Source of the DNA: Enchytraeus crypticus
Lineage: Eukaryota > Annelida > Clitellata > Enchytraeida > Enchytraeidae
Assembly: GCA_905160935.1 (NCBI GenBank)
Contig: CAJHZI010000876.1
Span: forward strand, 68,501-132,500
Length of the DNA: 64,000 nucleotides
Direction: 5' to 3'
Part shown: piece after piece, positions 22,935-34,400 of the stretch
Layout: the number at the start of each line of letters is the position of its first letter
Numbering within the stretch: position 1 is the first letter of the stretch
Translations under genes and position numbers: made by a program
The notes under the pieces: generated by a model
Told to the model about the DNA's origin: nothing
Seen by the model: the letters and a program-made list of their open reading frames with translations, nothing else
Database searches by the model: none

Positions 22935-23600
22935 GAATCAATAAATTAATTTAATGGCGGCTTAAGCTATTCAGCAGATAAATGACTTATTTCTTAATTT
23001 TCTTTAATAGAATTAAGATTTCATGAACTTTCTTTCTTTTCTTTACTTTAACTGTACAGTAGGCCTATATTTTATTAATTTAAATTAAAAGAAGCTACAA
23101 AATTTAATTAAAGAAACTACATTGCTCGCAATGACTGAGGAATACTTGTATTTATCTTCCACATCGTTTTCCGTATAGGTAAACGTTGTATCATAAATTA
23201 CAGAATAAGTGATAGAGTGGATGGTTTCTAGTGAGGATTTAATGAATTAATGGATTGTAAGTGATACAAATTGATTAGCACTTATTTAAAACAATTATTC
23301 TATTTTATTCTACTAATTTATATTTTAAGAAGATATGAAGCTTCTAATGTGAAAGTTCGCTAACCTGTATAAATATGGAACCTGTATAGAAGTAGGCTTA
23401 TATCAAACGCATTCTGGAGAAATGTTTTGGAAAATGTTGACCAAGGAGGCTTTAAGATCAAGTAATGAACCTTAATATTTAACTAGAATTAAATAGAATT
23501 AACTAGAATTAAATATTTATCTTACTAAATATTCTTATTAAATCTTACTGATTTCTTTCTTTCTGTCACAGATATAATTAACTAGAATTAAATATTTAAC
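22935..23600. other. Gene-free sequence upstream of the unrecognised gene
   Basis: A/T-rich; short direct repeats of AACTAGAATTAAATATTTA at 23475-23620 flank the 5' end of the CR1-like LINE. No promoter motif identified. Confidence 0.4.
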
Positions 23601-23604
23601 TAAC

Positions 23605-26600
23605 CTAAATAGAATTTAACTGAAACCTGGCTCTCCTCTGATTCTCCACCTTCAATTATCAATAGTCTAACTCCCGACAACTATTCTTTCTTTCACATCC
23701 CCCGACTTGTGGGTCGTGGGGGTGGACTAGCCGCCATTTACAAGTCTATTTATTCTGTTACGCCTGTAAAAACGAGTGACTTTACATCCTTTGAAAGTAT
23801 GCTGCTAAAGCTGAATTTCGGCACAAAGAGCTTTCAATTTTTAAATGTCTATCGTCCCCCTTCAATTTCTAAGTCTCTCTTTTTGCCTGAATTTTCTACA
23901 TTACTAGAAAATCTTGCTTCTTCTCCTTCTGAACTCTTCATCATGGGTGACTTTAATCTTCATGTCGATGACCCGAACGACTCTTATGCTTCTACTTTTT
24001 TAACTCTTTTAGACACATTTGACCTAAAGCAGCACATCACATCATCTACTCACACTTCCGGTCATATCCTTGATTTACTTATAACCAAATCAACCTCCAC
24101 TATGTCTTCATGCTCTCTTACTGATTTCTTTCTTACTGATCACAGAGAGGTAAATTGTAAAATACCATCTCAAATTGTCTACTCTCAAACACGTACTACT
24201 AAAACAATTAGGAAATTATCTTCTCTTAATACCGATCATTTTTCTTCTGATATTCTCTCTTCTCCTCTCGTTTTAATCCAGAATCCTCTCTCTCTAGCTT
24301 CTATCTACAATTTGAATCTATAGTCACAGCGCTTCTAAACAAGCATGCTCCTCCCAAACAAATCGTCTGGCCCTTAGCATTCCTGAAATTCTTAAGCAAA
24401 AGAAACTTCGCTCTAGTCTTGAAGCACAGTTTAGGCGAAATAGTACACCAGAAAATAAACTGCTCTTTAAACGTCAATCGGCTATTGTTAGTAAATTAAT
24501 AGCTAAATCCAAAAGCTCCTATTTTAAAAATCTCATTACTGAGAATAAACATAACCCTAAGAAATTGTGGAATGCAATGGATTCTCTGCTCAGTAGAAAT
24601 ATACCTAAATCCCTTCCTTCCGACATCGCATCTACCACTCTCGCCTCATCCTTCTTGAATTTCTTCAGTGATAAAATTGCCAATCTTTGCTCTTCCATGC
24701 CCTCTTCTACTTTAAGTTTCTCATTTGCTGATAAATGCACTCCTTCCCCACCGACATTATCAGGTTTTCGCTTGGCAACTCATCAGGAAGTTCGTACTGT
24801 AATTCTGAATCGTCTGATTCATCCTGTCCTCTGATACATCCTGTCCTCTGATACATCCTGTCCTCTGATACATCCTGTCCTCTGATACATCCTGTCCTCT
24901 GATTCATCCTGTCCTCTGGATCTCATTACAACTAAACTTATCAAATCCTGCTTCGATGCATTTGTGCCTCCCATTACTCACTTAATAAACCTCTGTCTTA
25001 GTGAAGGTGTCTTTCCATCCCATTTTAAACAAGCCGTTGTAACTCATCTTTTGAAGAAGGCTTCCTTGCCTAAAAACGAGCTCTCCAACTATCGGCCAAT
25101 TTCTAATCTTAACTTCATTTCCAAAGTCCTCGAAAGGATTATATACTCACGTCTTTGCCTTCATTTAGATTCTTTCTAATCACTCTCACCTTATCAATCT
25201 GCCTATCGTAAATTCTACTTAACTGAAACGGCACTAACCAAGATCCACAATGATCTCTGTCTAGCCATGGACGCTCAACACGTATCTGCTCTAGTTGTTC
25301 TCGATCTCTCTGCCGCTTTTGACACCATGAACCACAATATACTCCTTTCTAGACTCAATTCTTGCTTCGGAATCTCTGACAAGGCTCATGGTCTCCTATC
25401 CTCATACCTTTCACAGCGTACCCAATCTGTAATTATTGAAAACACTTTATCACCATCCTGCACTCTACCTTGTGGAGTCCCTCAGGGTTCTGTGCTTGGT
25501 CCCCTCTTTTTCACCTTATATACCACCCCTTTAAGTCATTTGCTAACTGATTCCATGCTGAAATTTCACTTTTATGCTGATGACACCCAGATTTATGTCT
25601 CTTTCTCTAGTCCTGATTCTTCTGATGCTCTATCCAAGCTTACATCTACCCTTGATCTAGTTCACTCATGGTTTTGCGCCAATCGTCTTGTTGTCAGTCC
25701 TTCAAAAACGGAATACCTTCTCATCGGTACCCCACAGCAGCGTCATAAAATAACTAGCTCAACCATTACATTTAAAGATATCCTCTTAATACCCACAGAT
25801 TCTGCACGTAACATTGGGGTAATTTTTTATTCTAATCTAAACTTTAAAACTCATATTTCAGCATTCTGTCGTTCTTCTTTTTTCCATATCCGTCAATTAC
25901 GTCAAATTCGTAAGTCCCTTGATTTTAATTCCGCCATTGTATTAGCTAATGCGCTTGTCCATTCTAAACTTGATTACTGTAACTACCTGCTGAATGATCT
26001 CCCAAAGACCTCTCTAATTCGTCTCCAACACGTTCAAAATTCTCTTTCTCGAGTCGTCTGTAATGTAAAAATACTCAAATCTCACACCTCTCCTCTTCTT
26101 AAGAAACTGCACTGGCTACCAGTATCCGAACGTATAAAATTCAAGATAGCTTCCTTGACCTTCAAAAGTTTAAATTATGGTAAACCATCCTATCTATCTG
26201 ATCTTTTATCCATCTATCAACCCTCTCGTAGTCTTCGTTCCTCTAGTAAAAACCTTCTCACCGTACCAAATATTAAATCTGCTATGGGCAGACGCTCCTT
26301 CATGTTTTCTGCTCCGACAATATGGAACTCTCTGCCACAAGACCTTCGATCTTGTAATTGTATTGGTACTTTCCTTGGCAAGCTAAAAACCCATCTCTTT
26401 CCGCCATAGGTCTAAATTTTGACCCGTTTGCCTTGGATCTTGGATTTGCACTGTTTCGATCTCGCTTTCTCTTGTGGTCTCTGTATACTCAGTCGTCATC
26501 GTGTGGTGATTTGGCGTCTGTTTGTGTAGTGCCTGCAAGAGACGTCCCTGACATTGCCTTATGGCAAGGAACCGGACGTTAAATTCTTATTGATTATTGA
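23605..26600 (+). mobile_element. CR1/L2-like LINE, 5'-truncated
   Basis: Starts inside the APE endonuclease (ETWLSSDSPP about 23620, then RGGGLAAIYKS, FNVYRPP-like LNVYRPPS, MGDFNLHVDDP, HILDLLIT, TDHREVNC). RT follows: LPKNELSNYRPISNL, SALVVLDLSAAFDTMNHNIL, CGVPQGSVLGPLFFTLY, FHFYADDTQIYVSF, ending FLGKLKTHLFPP stop at 26409. The 3' UTR ends GGAACCGGACGTTAAATTC plus TTGATTATTGATTG. Frame breaks occur around 24323, 24400-24560 and 24834, plus a stop near 25179. A tandem 19-20 bp repeat sits at 24822-24918 inside the coding region. The 3' end occurs in other truncated copies in this window. Confidence 0.88.
24822..24918 (+). repeat. 19-bp tandem repeat inside the CR1-like LINE
   Basis: CATCCTGTCCTCTGATA repeated about five times between the endonuclease and RT parts; it introduces stops. 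Confidence 0.88.
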
Positions 26601-26635
26601 TTGAGTGATTAATAAAGGTCAATTAAAAATTAAAA

Positions 26636-26760
26636 GGCTAAAGTCAAGTTTAACGTCAGTTTCCTGCTCGATAGCATGCTAGTGACGGGGAGAGCTCTGG
26701 ATTTGAACACTGTACCTACTGATCCGCTGTTGAACAACTTGCGAACATGCCGATGTCGAG
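26636..26760 (-). mobile_element. SINE family A, diverged
   Basis: TTTAACGTCAGTTTCCTGCT, AGTGACGGGGAGAGC and TACTGATCCGCTGTTGAAC. Abuts the 3' end of the CR1-like LINE. Confidence 0.7.
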
Positions 26761-27439
26761 TCTATTTATCCTTAATACGACCCGTGTTTTTTTTTCGATC
26801 AATTGACGTGGTCGTTCCTAAGTTTCTACAATTCAATAGGCGCCGTGATTAAAACTGCCTAGAATTCTTTAACCTCCACGAAATAACTAAAAATATTGTT
26901 ATAAAATGTAAAGCTAGAACTTCTAAGCATTCCATTTCCTAATGGAAGAAATCTTCAAATGAACGTGAAAGTTTGTTGACTAACACGGCGCCAAGCCTAT
27001 AGCTAGGTTCTGCTAATGAAGAACTGGATGGTAGAGTCAGGATGTGGAAATAAATGCAAAATACTTCCAGGTGTGAACTCAAGTGGAATACTTGTGGCAA
27101 TGAAAGGGTAAGAGGTAGATAGGAAAAAGAGTTGGAAAGACAGAGAGAGAAATAGACAGAGTATCAGAGAAAGAAACAAATAGAGAGAGAGAGAGAATGA
27201 GAGATTGAGACAGAAAGAGAGAGAAATAGAGAGAGAGAGAGAGAAAGACAGAGAGAGTGAAAGAAACGAAGAGAGAGACTAAGAGAGATAGAGAGATTAA
27301 AGAGAGAGAGAGAGAAATATACAAATCAACGTTTTTCATAAAAATTTTCAAATCTGCACCAACTCTCTCCAGAACTTCCATTTAATTTGATATCGAAAGA
27401 TATAAAATGTAAATCAAATGGACTGAAAAAAAATTGTAA

Positions 27440-27825
27440 TAAGAAGAAGTGCTAAATTGGGTTGGCATAAATAGACAATTGGTAAACATCTTACGGAATA
27501 GAAAGAAGAACTGGATGGGTCATGTCCTGAGAGGGAATGGTTTACTACAAGAGGCGACTGAGAGAAGAATTGAAGGAAAGAAGGTTAGAGGAAGACAGAT
27601 CGAGACGTGGAATATTGGATGACTTGATAATCAATCAATCAATCAATCAATAAGAATTTAACGTCCGGTTCCTCGCCATAAGGCAATCTCAGGGGACGTC
27701 AACTAGGTAATATGTTGATATGAAGAAAAAATCAGAGGATATAAATATGTGGAGGAGTTATATTCCATGGACTTGCCCAAAGGCAGTGCACTAAGAGAGA
27801 GAAAGATAGAGAGAGAGAGAGGGGG
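27440..27825 (+). mobile_element. RTE-like LINE 3' fragment, interrupted by a CR1 tail
   Basis: Encodes pieces like RQLVNILRNRKKNWMGHVLR then GNGLLQEATERRIEGKK, and after the interruption at 27628-27702 the 3' end TGGAGGAGTTATATTCCATG and GGCAGTGCACTAAGAGAGAG. Confidence 0.78.
27628..27702 (-). mobile_element. CR1/L2-like LINE 3' tail fragment
   Basis: ATCAATC repeats then AATTTAACGTCCGGTTCC and GCCATAAGGCAAT, the reverse complement of the CR1-like 3' end. It lies inside an RTE-like fragment (27440-27825), so it inserted later. Confidence 0.8.
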
Positions 27826-28078
27826 GAGATAATCTTGGATAATTCAATGACTACGTCGTATTTTAATCCAGTTATCATCGCTACCAGAAAGCGTGAGATT
27901 TGTTATTTTCATTAAAAACTTCAGAATCCTGAAATCGCTGGACGCAGAGTCACAGCTTTGCGCGGCTGTGCCTCCAATTCAATCCGCTACGCCCCCTCCC
28001 ACCCCACCCGTCCTTCCCCTCACGTTCTTAACGCATTAACCATTAAATAACGAACTGCATTCTGTATATATAAAAACC

Positions 28079-28207
28079 TGGTAAAGCTAGTGTAAACGTC
28101 AGTTTCCTCACTCGAAACCGATGTCAGTGACGGGCGAGCACAGGATTTGAACACAGCGCATACTGATCCGCGTTCCAATATCTTACCGACATAACCACTG
28201 GCTCCAG
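28079..28207 (-). mobile_element. SINE family A
   Basis: Full-length reverse copy from GTAAACGTCAGTTTCCTCAC to CCACTGGCTCCAG. Confidence 0.85.
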
Positions 28208-28367
28208 TCGAGTATTGGCTTTTGTATAGTCTTAAACAACTCTTAATCTTTTAATCACGGCCATTACAAAATCTAATATATACCTAGGATATACATAATA
28301 TATACATGTAAGTGTACTTGAGCGAAATGCCATTACAAAATTAAAAAGTCAAGTTACCACAGTAACA

Positions 28368-28540
28368 GTATCTCTCAGTGCACTGCCTATTGGCAGGTCC
28401 GTTACTTAGAACATCTCCAAATATCTCTATCCTATGTTTTTCTCTTCATATCAACATACGAATTAGTTATCAAATCATCCAGCATCACAAGTCTGTCTCG
28501 GTCTTCCCTTAATATTCTTTCGTATTCATTTAAGGTGACA
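28368..28540 (-). mobile_element. RTE-like LINE 3' fragment
   Basis: TCTCTCAGTGCACTGCCTAT, TGGCAGGTCCGTTACTTAG and further reverse-strand similarity to the RTE-like end. Runs into the GGTAACAGTACGT minisatellite. Confidence 0.7.
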
Positions 28541-28960
28541 GTACGCATGGTATGGTAATAGTACGTATGGTTTGGTAGCAGTACGTATGGTATGGTAACA
28601 GTATGCTATGATATGGTAACAGTACGTATGATTTGGTAACAGTACGTTATGATATGATAACAGCATCTATGACAGCGTAACAGTACCCATGATATGGCAG
28701 ATGTAGCCCTACATATGGTATGATAACGGTACGTATGGTATGGTAACAGTACTTATGGTATGGTAGAAGTCAGTATGGTAACAGTAAGGTTACGTATAGT
28801 AACAGTTCTTAAGGTTACGTATGGTAACAGTAAGTAAGGTTACGTCTGGAAACAGTACGTTTGGTAACAGTACGTTAGGTAACAGTACGTTAGGTAACAG
28901 TACGTTAGCTAACAGTACGTTAGGTAGCAGTACTTTGGGTAACAGTACGTTATTTAATTG
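28535..28960 (+). repeat. GGTAACAGTACGTA minisatellite
   Basis: Units of about 20 bp (GTACGTATGGTATGGTAACA) on the left give way to 15-bp units (GGTAACAGTACGTTA) on the right. Confidence 0.85.
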
Positions 28961-29139
28961 CTCTTCTAGCTGCATGACCCTGTGTGTTACGCGCATTCCA
29001 CAACAGATGAGTTAATAGAACTTCTAGAATCTTAGAATTCAACGTCTGGCACACACCGATCAGATAACTTCATCAGCGTCAGTGCAATTCCTTCACGTGC
29101 TGAGTTGAACGTAGAGACTGCATGGAGGAATTACCCCTA

Positions 29140-29176
29140 TATATATATACAGTGTATATATATATATATATATACA

Positions 29177-29221
<45 letters not shown>

Positions 29222-29230
29222 TGTATATAT
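29140..29230 (+). repeat. TA microsatellite
   Basis: ATATATACAGTGTATATA type units next to a SINE-A copy. Confidence 0.88.
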
Positions 29231-29239
29231 ATACATGAA

Positions 29240-29332
29240 TATAAGCTAAGGTTAGCGTCAGTTTTCTCACTCGAAAGCGCCGTCAGTAACGGGCGAGCCC
29301 AGGATTTGAACCCCGCACGTACTGATCCGCGT
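29240..29332 (-). mobile_element. SINE family A, head missing
   Basis: Reverse copy that ends at TACTGATCCGCG; the A-box part is absent. Confidence 0.78.
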
Positions 29333-29392
29333 CTATGTACGTCTATGTTGTCCTGCATCAAGCATTTAGGACTACATAGACGATGATATGGA

Positions 29393-29670
29393 GGGGATAT
29401 GGAGCAACGGTTAGAGTGTTCGCCTCGGATACAATTAAGTGGCCTGGGTTCAAAGCTCAGTCAAGTCTAGTAATGATGCATATCCCCTTAATTGGGCCCA
29501 TGAAAGGTTAATCTTGTCTCAGAGTTTGCTGACGATTGGCGTTAACAATAGCAAAGATATGCTTAACGTACCAAGGAAAGGATTAATTATAATAACCTAC
29601 CAGGAACATGTAAAGCGGTCGCGAAGACCAGACACCGGTCAGGACACCGCTATAGAAATTCTCTGAGGTT
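29393..29670 (+). mobile_element. tRNA-derived SINE, family D
   Basis: GGAGCAACGGTTAGAGTGTT (A-box region), CCTGGGTTCAAAGCTCAG (B box), TGACGATTGGCGTTAACAAT and an end near AGACCAGACACCGGTCAGGA. The reverse copy is at 41455-41695. Confidence 0.75.
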
Positions 29671-29810
29671 ATTATTTTTATTTTTATTTTTATTATGCAC
29701 CTTGTGAGACCCAAGACATGACTCTCCGTCATGCATCAATGTCGCTTTTACATAGACAAATATTTGCAATATTTGCGGTAAAAGTCATTTGCCTGGAACT
29801 ATTTGCATGA

Positions 29811-29948
29811 CTGGAGCCAATGGCGACGTCAGTGAGATACTCGATCGCCGATCAGTATGTACGGGATTCAAATCCAGGGCTCGCCCATCACTGACATTGC
29901 TTTAGAGTGAGGAAACTGACGTTAACCTTCTCTTAGCTTTAGCTTTTG
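29811..29948 (+). mobile_element. SINE family A
   Basis: CTGGAGCCAATGGCGACGTC, GGATTCAAATCC B box and GAGTGAGGAAACTGACGTTA. Confidence 0.84.
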
Positions 29949-30061
29949 AAAATTATGTATCTAATAAGCTGTATCCATGTTTTTAAATTAGGTATCTGTA
30001 ACTATTCGTCATGCCCTCAGCTATGTGCAGTAGACCAGTAGGCCTACCTTGGACCTCTGAA

Positions 30062-30272
30062 TGTCTCCATAGCGCAATGGTTAGAGGTGTAGATAACGTC
30101 ATGAAGTTTTAAATGACAGACCCTGGGGTGAATTTGCACCCTGGTGGGTTCGAATCCCAGTCGCGATGATCTGAGAGTAAAATCTTGGACATTCACTGGA
30201 TTGGTTATATGAAAATGGACAAAATTGCCTAACGGATTTAACATGTGGTATTAAAAAGTGATAGATATCAAC
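30062..30272 (+). mobile_element. SINE family C
   Basis: CATAGCGCAATGGTTAGAGG (A-box region), GGGTTCGAATCCCAGTC (B box) and GTATTAAAAAGTGATAGATA end. Confidence 0.8.
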
Positions 30273-30414
30273 GTAGTGGAACATTTCACTATAATGTGCG
30301 TTATATTTATATTTACCTGCTACCCAAGAACATGATCATGATGCTCATGGTCAGATGTTTTGAACACTGTTAGACATAAACTATCCAATTAGTAATAATA
30401 ATAATACACAATAT

Positions 30415-30545
30415 AAACAATTAGAGGGCATCAGTCATCAAAGATAACATCGAGCACTATTGAGTCACAATCAATACGGCGAGCAAAAAGAAGGTCTGAA
30501 AACGGTACAAATTCTAAAATCCAGAAAATCAGTGAAAATTTTTTA
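30415..30545 (-). mobile_element. Family I LINE 3' end
   Basis: GATAACATCGAGCACTATTG, GGCGAGCAAAAAGAAGGTC and TCTAAAATCCAGAAAATCAG are the reverse complement of the family I end. A more decayed relative may lie at 58500-58615. Confidence 0.62.
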
Positions 30546-31484
30546 TCAAAAAAGTCCAAAAAAGGTGATGATCCTTTCCGCTTTTTATGCGCACTTGTAT
30601 TTCAAATAACTATAGTGGCCTGCTATACTGTTTGTTGAGGACCGCAAGATCTTTTTGTGATAGCGTACTACTGTTTGGAACATACGTTTTATCTTTTTGC
30701 TATAACCAACTACTGTTTCTAAATCTCTATTGTTTGCTAATCTACTTGTACTTTGTTGTGGTCGTATCTATGCAACAAATCAGGGAATTCCCATAGTGCT
30801 ATATTTAGCTATAGTAATGTTTGTTGATAAAAGTCAATAGAAATTAATTAAAATAAATCAATGAAAATTAGTCACAGTGTTTAATTGCAATTAGTTATAT
30901 TTAACTATCGTTAAATTATGAAAACTCTGAGAAAATTGATTAACATTTTCAAGAAATCTTTCCGATTTGAGAATTTAAGGCTTTAACGTTCACGCCCGTG
31001 TCGACGTATTCTCCCGTCTAATTGTAATAAAAATAAATCATTGAATAATAATAGAAAAAAAACAATATTTTTTAAGGTGTAGTTTCGTGTGCGCAGAGTC
31101 ATTTTCGATAGCATTCAAATGTGGTAATGCCTTCTTTTCGGATACGGGGGTGGGGGGGGGGTACTGAACCTCTAAATCTACACCTTGATGGCCCTGGTTC
31201 CCAATCGCGAAATTTTTCGAACATTTATCTGGGAATTGTTTAATTTTGTCAAGAGCCCCGGCAAATAAATATAAATTAAATACACATAACGTTTGTTATT
31301 TCACAGGCAAGCTAATTTAGCAAATAAGTATTAGATGACGTGGATAGGACTGTGTATAGGATGACGTTATATCTTACATGGGATAAAATTTGACTGAAAT
31401 TAGGGAACTCAGAAATGTAAAAATAGAACTAGATAATTCTATAAAACGCAATTTTAATAACTGGAGGTGAACTAAGCATAGATA
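30546..31484. other. Upstream region of the GT-like gene
   Basis: A/T-rich, no recognised repeat beyond a G-run at 31146. The promoter and 5' UTR should lie here; no clear core motif seen. Confidence 0.45.
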
Positions 31485-34400
31485 ATGGGCAGATGCATAT
31501 CATATTTGAGGCAGAGAAAGAGGCTGGTATTGTTTATAGTTACACTTTACCTAGTAGGATTCTATGCTGTATATACTCACTACTGGAATCCAGTGTCACG
31601 AATGCACGTTAGTGTCAACGTACAATCCGGGTCGTCATGGAACATGGGCCTGTGGAGTCGGGAGACGTCAGGGATCGATGAAGATGGTACGTTTTATCTT
31701 TGGACTGGATTCTTGGTTTTACACCTTTTTAGACCTTTTTACTCACCATTTTTGATTTGTCTCGATAGTGCTCCATGTTGTCATGGATGAGACTACTAGC
31801 ACTGTAATTGTTGTTATGTTATATTGAAAACAGCTAAGACTGATGTTAACATTCATTTCGTACGTCGAGAGGAAATCCGTAACGGGCGACAGCTGTATTT
31901 GAGCTGAGTGTACGCGCTGATCTATAAAGTCTGAAAATTAATCGAGTCTACCAATGGTTTTGATTATGGCTTCGGCCATGTAGTACAAGACCCAAATGTC
32001 TATTTAAGGTGTTTTATTCACATTGTTTCATAATAAACTTCTTTGTGTTTCTTATTTTTCTAACTTATTTTGTAGAAATGTTATGGGTAAGTGTTGTGAT
32101 TCATGGACAGTATGGCGTAGTGAAATGGTTAAATGAGTGCCTGGTGAAGGTAATAAATATTGCGTAGAATTTGTTCAAATGGCATTTGTTACCTGGTAAC
32201 AGAACAAAATGAGTCTTCAATAGAGATTTGTTGTAAGATACATAAAACTGATGTGTGAATTGTAAATTATATATTTTAAACCCCGTGTTCCCGCGATGTG
32301 CTCGGGTGTGGTTGGACCACTGCAGAATAGGGCAACCGCAAGCAATCTGTCACGTAGACGTAAAAGGCGATTAAGGCAGGAGCTCAGGATGGCTAGAGGG
32401 GACCCACCTAACCATGAAATATTATCCCCCAGGATTAAATGGTAATTAATCCATCTAACTGAGGAAGGCAATGGGAAACAACCTCAGAAGCCATTCCTTT
32501 CCCAAGCTATAGGCTACATCGTGCTAATACTTGCAACTCATTCTTGCAATTAAATTTTAATTTTAATTTGAATTTAATCATTCTTGCAGGTCTAGACACA
32601 GATCCTGCTGGATATTGTCATGGATCATGCTAACACTTTAACTCATTCTTGCATTTAAATTTTAATTTAAATTTAAAATGAATTGAATTTAAATTAGAAT
32701 CTAAATTTGAATTGAATTTAAATTTGAATCTAAATTTAAATTTAATCATTCTTGCAGGTGTAGACACAGATCCTGCTGGATATTGTCATGGACCATGCTA
32801 ACACTTTAACTCTATCATTCTTGCAGGTGTAGACACAGACATCCACCTTGAACTGGTTTCATCCTGCTGGATATTGTCATGGATCATGTTTTTAACTCAT
32901 TAACACATTAACTCATTAACACTTTAACTCATTCTTGCATTTAAATTTGAATTTAATCATTCTTGCAGGTGTAGACACGGACATCCACCTGGAAGATGAA
33001 TTCTACGGCCACACCGGTGAGGTAGCCGGCGACGTCCACCACGCGGAGACTAAGCCGGACGACCCGCACCGGTTTGATCCGGATCCTAAGAGCGTAGCCA
33101 TCGGCCTCGGCATCACCTCGAAGGGAATCAGTGGAGATGGCGAGAGTAACATCGCGGGGAAGTTTCAACTCTTCTACACGTTCATGCCGACCTTCTGCAA
33201 GACGGCGTCGCAGGGTTACAAGTATTCCTTCTATCTGGCGTATGACCACACCGACCAGCTCTTCTCTAAGAAATCGTTTCTCGACGCTTTCCGCAAAGCT
33301 TTCTACGAGACGACCAAGAGGTAAGCTCTTATGTGTATTTTTTATATTAAGCGATCATCCAGCTCTTCTCTAAGAAATCGTTTCTCGACTCATTCCGCAA
33401 AGCTTTCTATGAGACGACCAAGAAGTCAGCGCTTATGTCTATTTTTTATATTAAATAATTAAAACGGGTCTGCGTCCACAGGCCAACAGTTAATTTTGTT
33501 AGCAGTGCTCACAAGGGGGCAAATCAGCAACTAATTCATTGATTGCTTGAGCTAATCATTGACTGATTCTTTATAGACTATTCTCGAGCGAAGTTACCAC
33601 CTCACTGCACCTGGTGCAATGCTCGCACGCTGGTAAACCAACAATTGTTTCATTTGTTACAGGTCTGATTGATTGATTGACTTATAGATTGATTCATTGA
33701 TTTGTTAAATGACTGATTGATTGATTCATTGATTAAATAACTGATTGATTGATTAAATAACTGATTCATTGATGAATTGATTCACTGATTAAATAACCAA
33801 TTCATCCATTGATTCATTTATTGATTAAATTCCTGATTGATTGATTCAACACAGCACTGGCAACCTCACCCCCTCACTACACCTGGTGCAATGCTCGCGC
33901 ACTAGTAAACCATCAATTGATTCATTTGTTAAATGACTTATTGATTGATTGATTGATTCAACACAGCCTATGCACTAGCAACCTCACTACACTTGGTGCA
34001 ATGCTCGCATGCTGGTAATCCAGCTTTTGATTCATTTGTTAAATGACTGATTGATTGATTGATGCATTGATTAAATGACTTATTCATTGATTGATTGATT
34101 CAACACAGCCAATGCTCTAGCAACGTTACCACCTCATTACACCAGGTACAGTGCTTGGTAAACCAGCAATTGATTCATTTATAAAGGCTTGATTGATTGA
34201 TTGATGCACTGATTAAGTAACTGATTCATTGATTGATTAATTCACTGATTAAATGACTGATTGATTGATTGATTGATTCACTTCAGCCTATGCAGTAGCA
34301 ACATCACCACCTCACTACACCTCGTCCAATGCTCTCACGCTGGTAAACCAGCCTGGGCTCAGAACGACGCCATGTTAGAAGCCTACCTCGATAACGTCGC

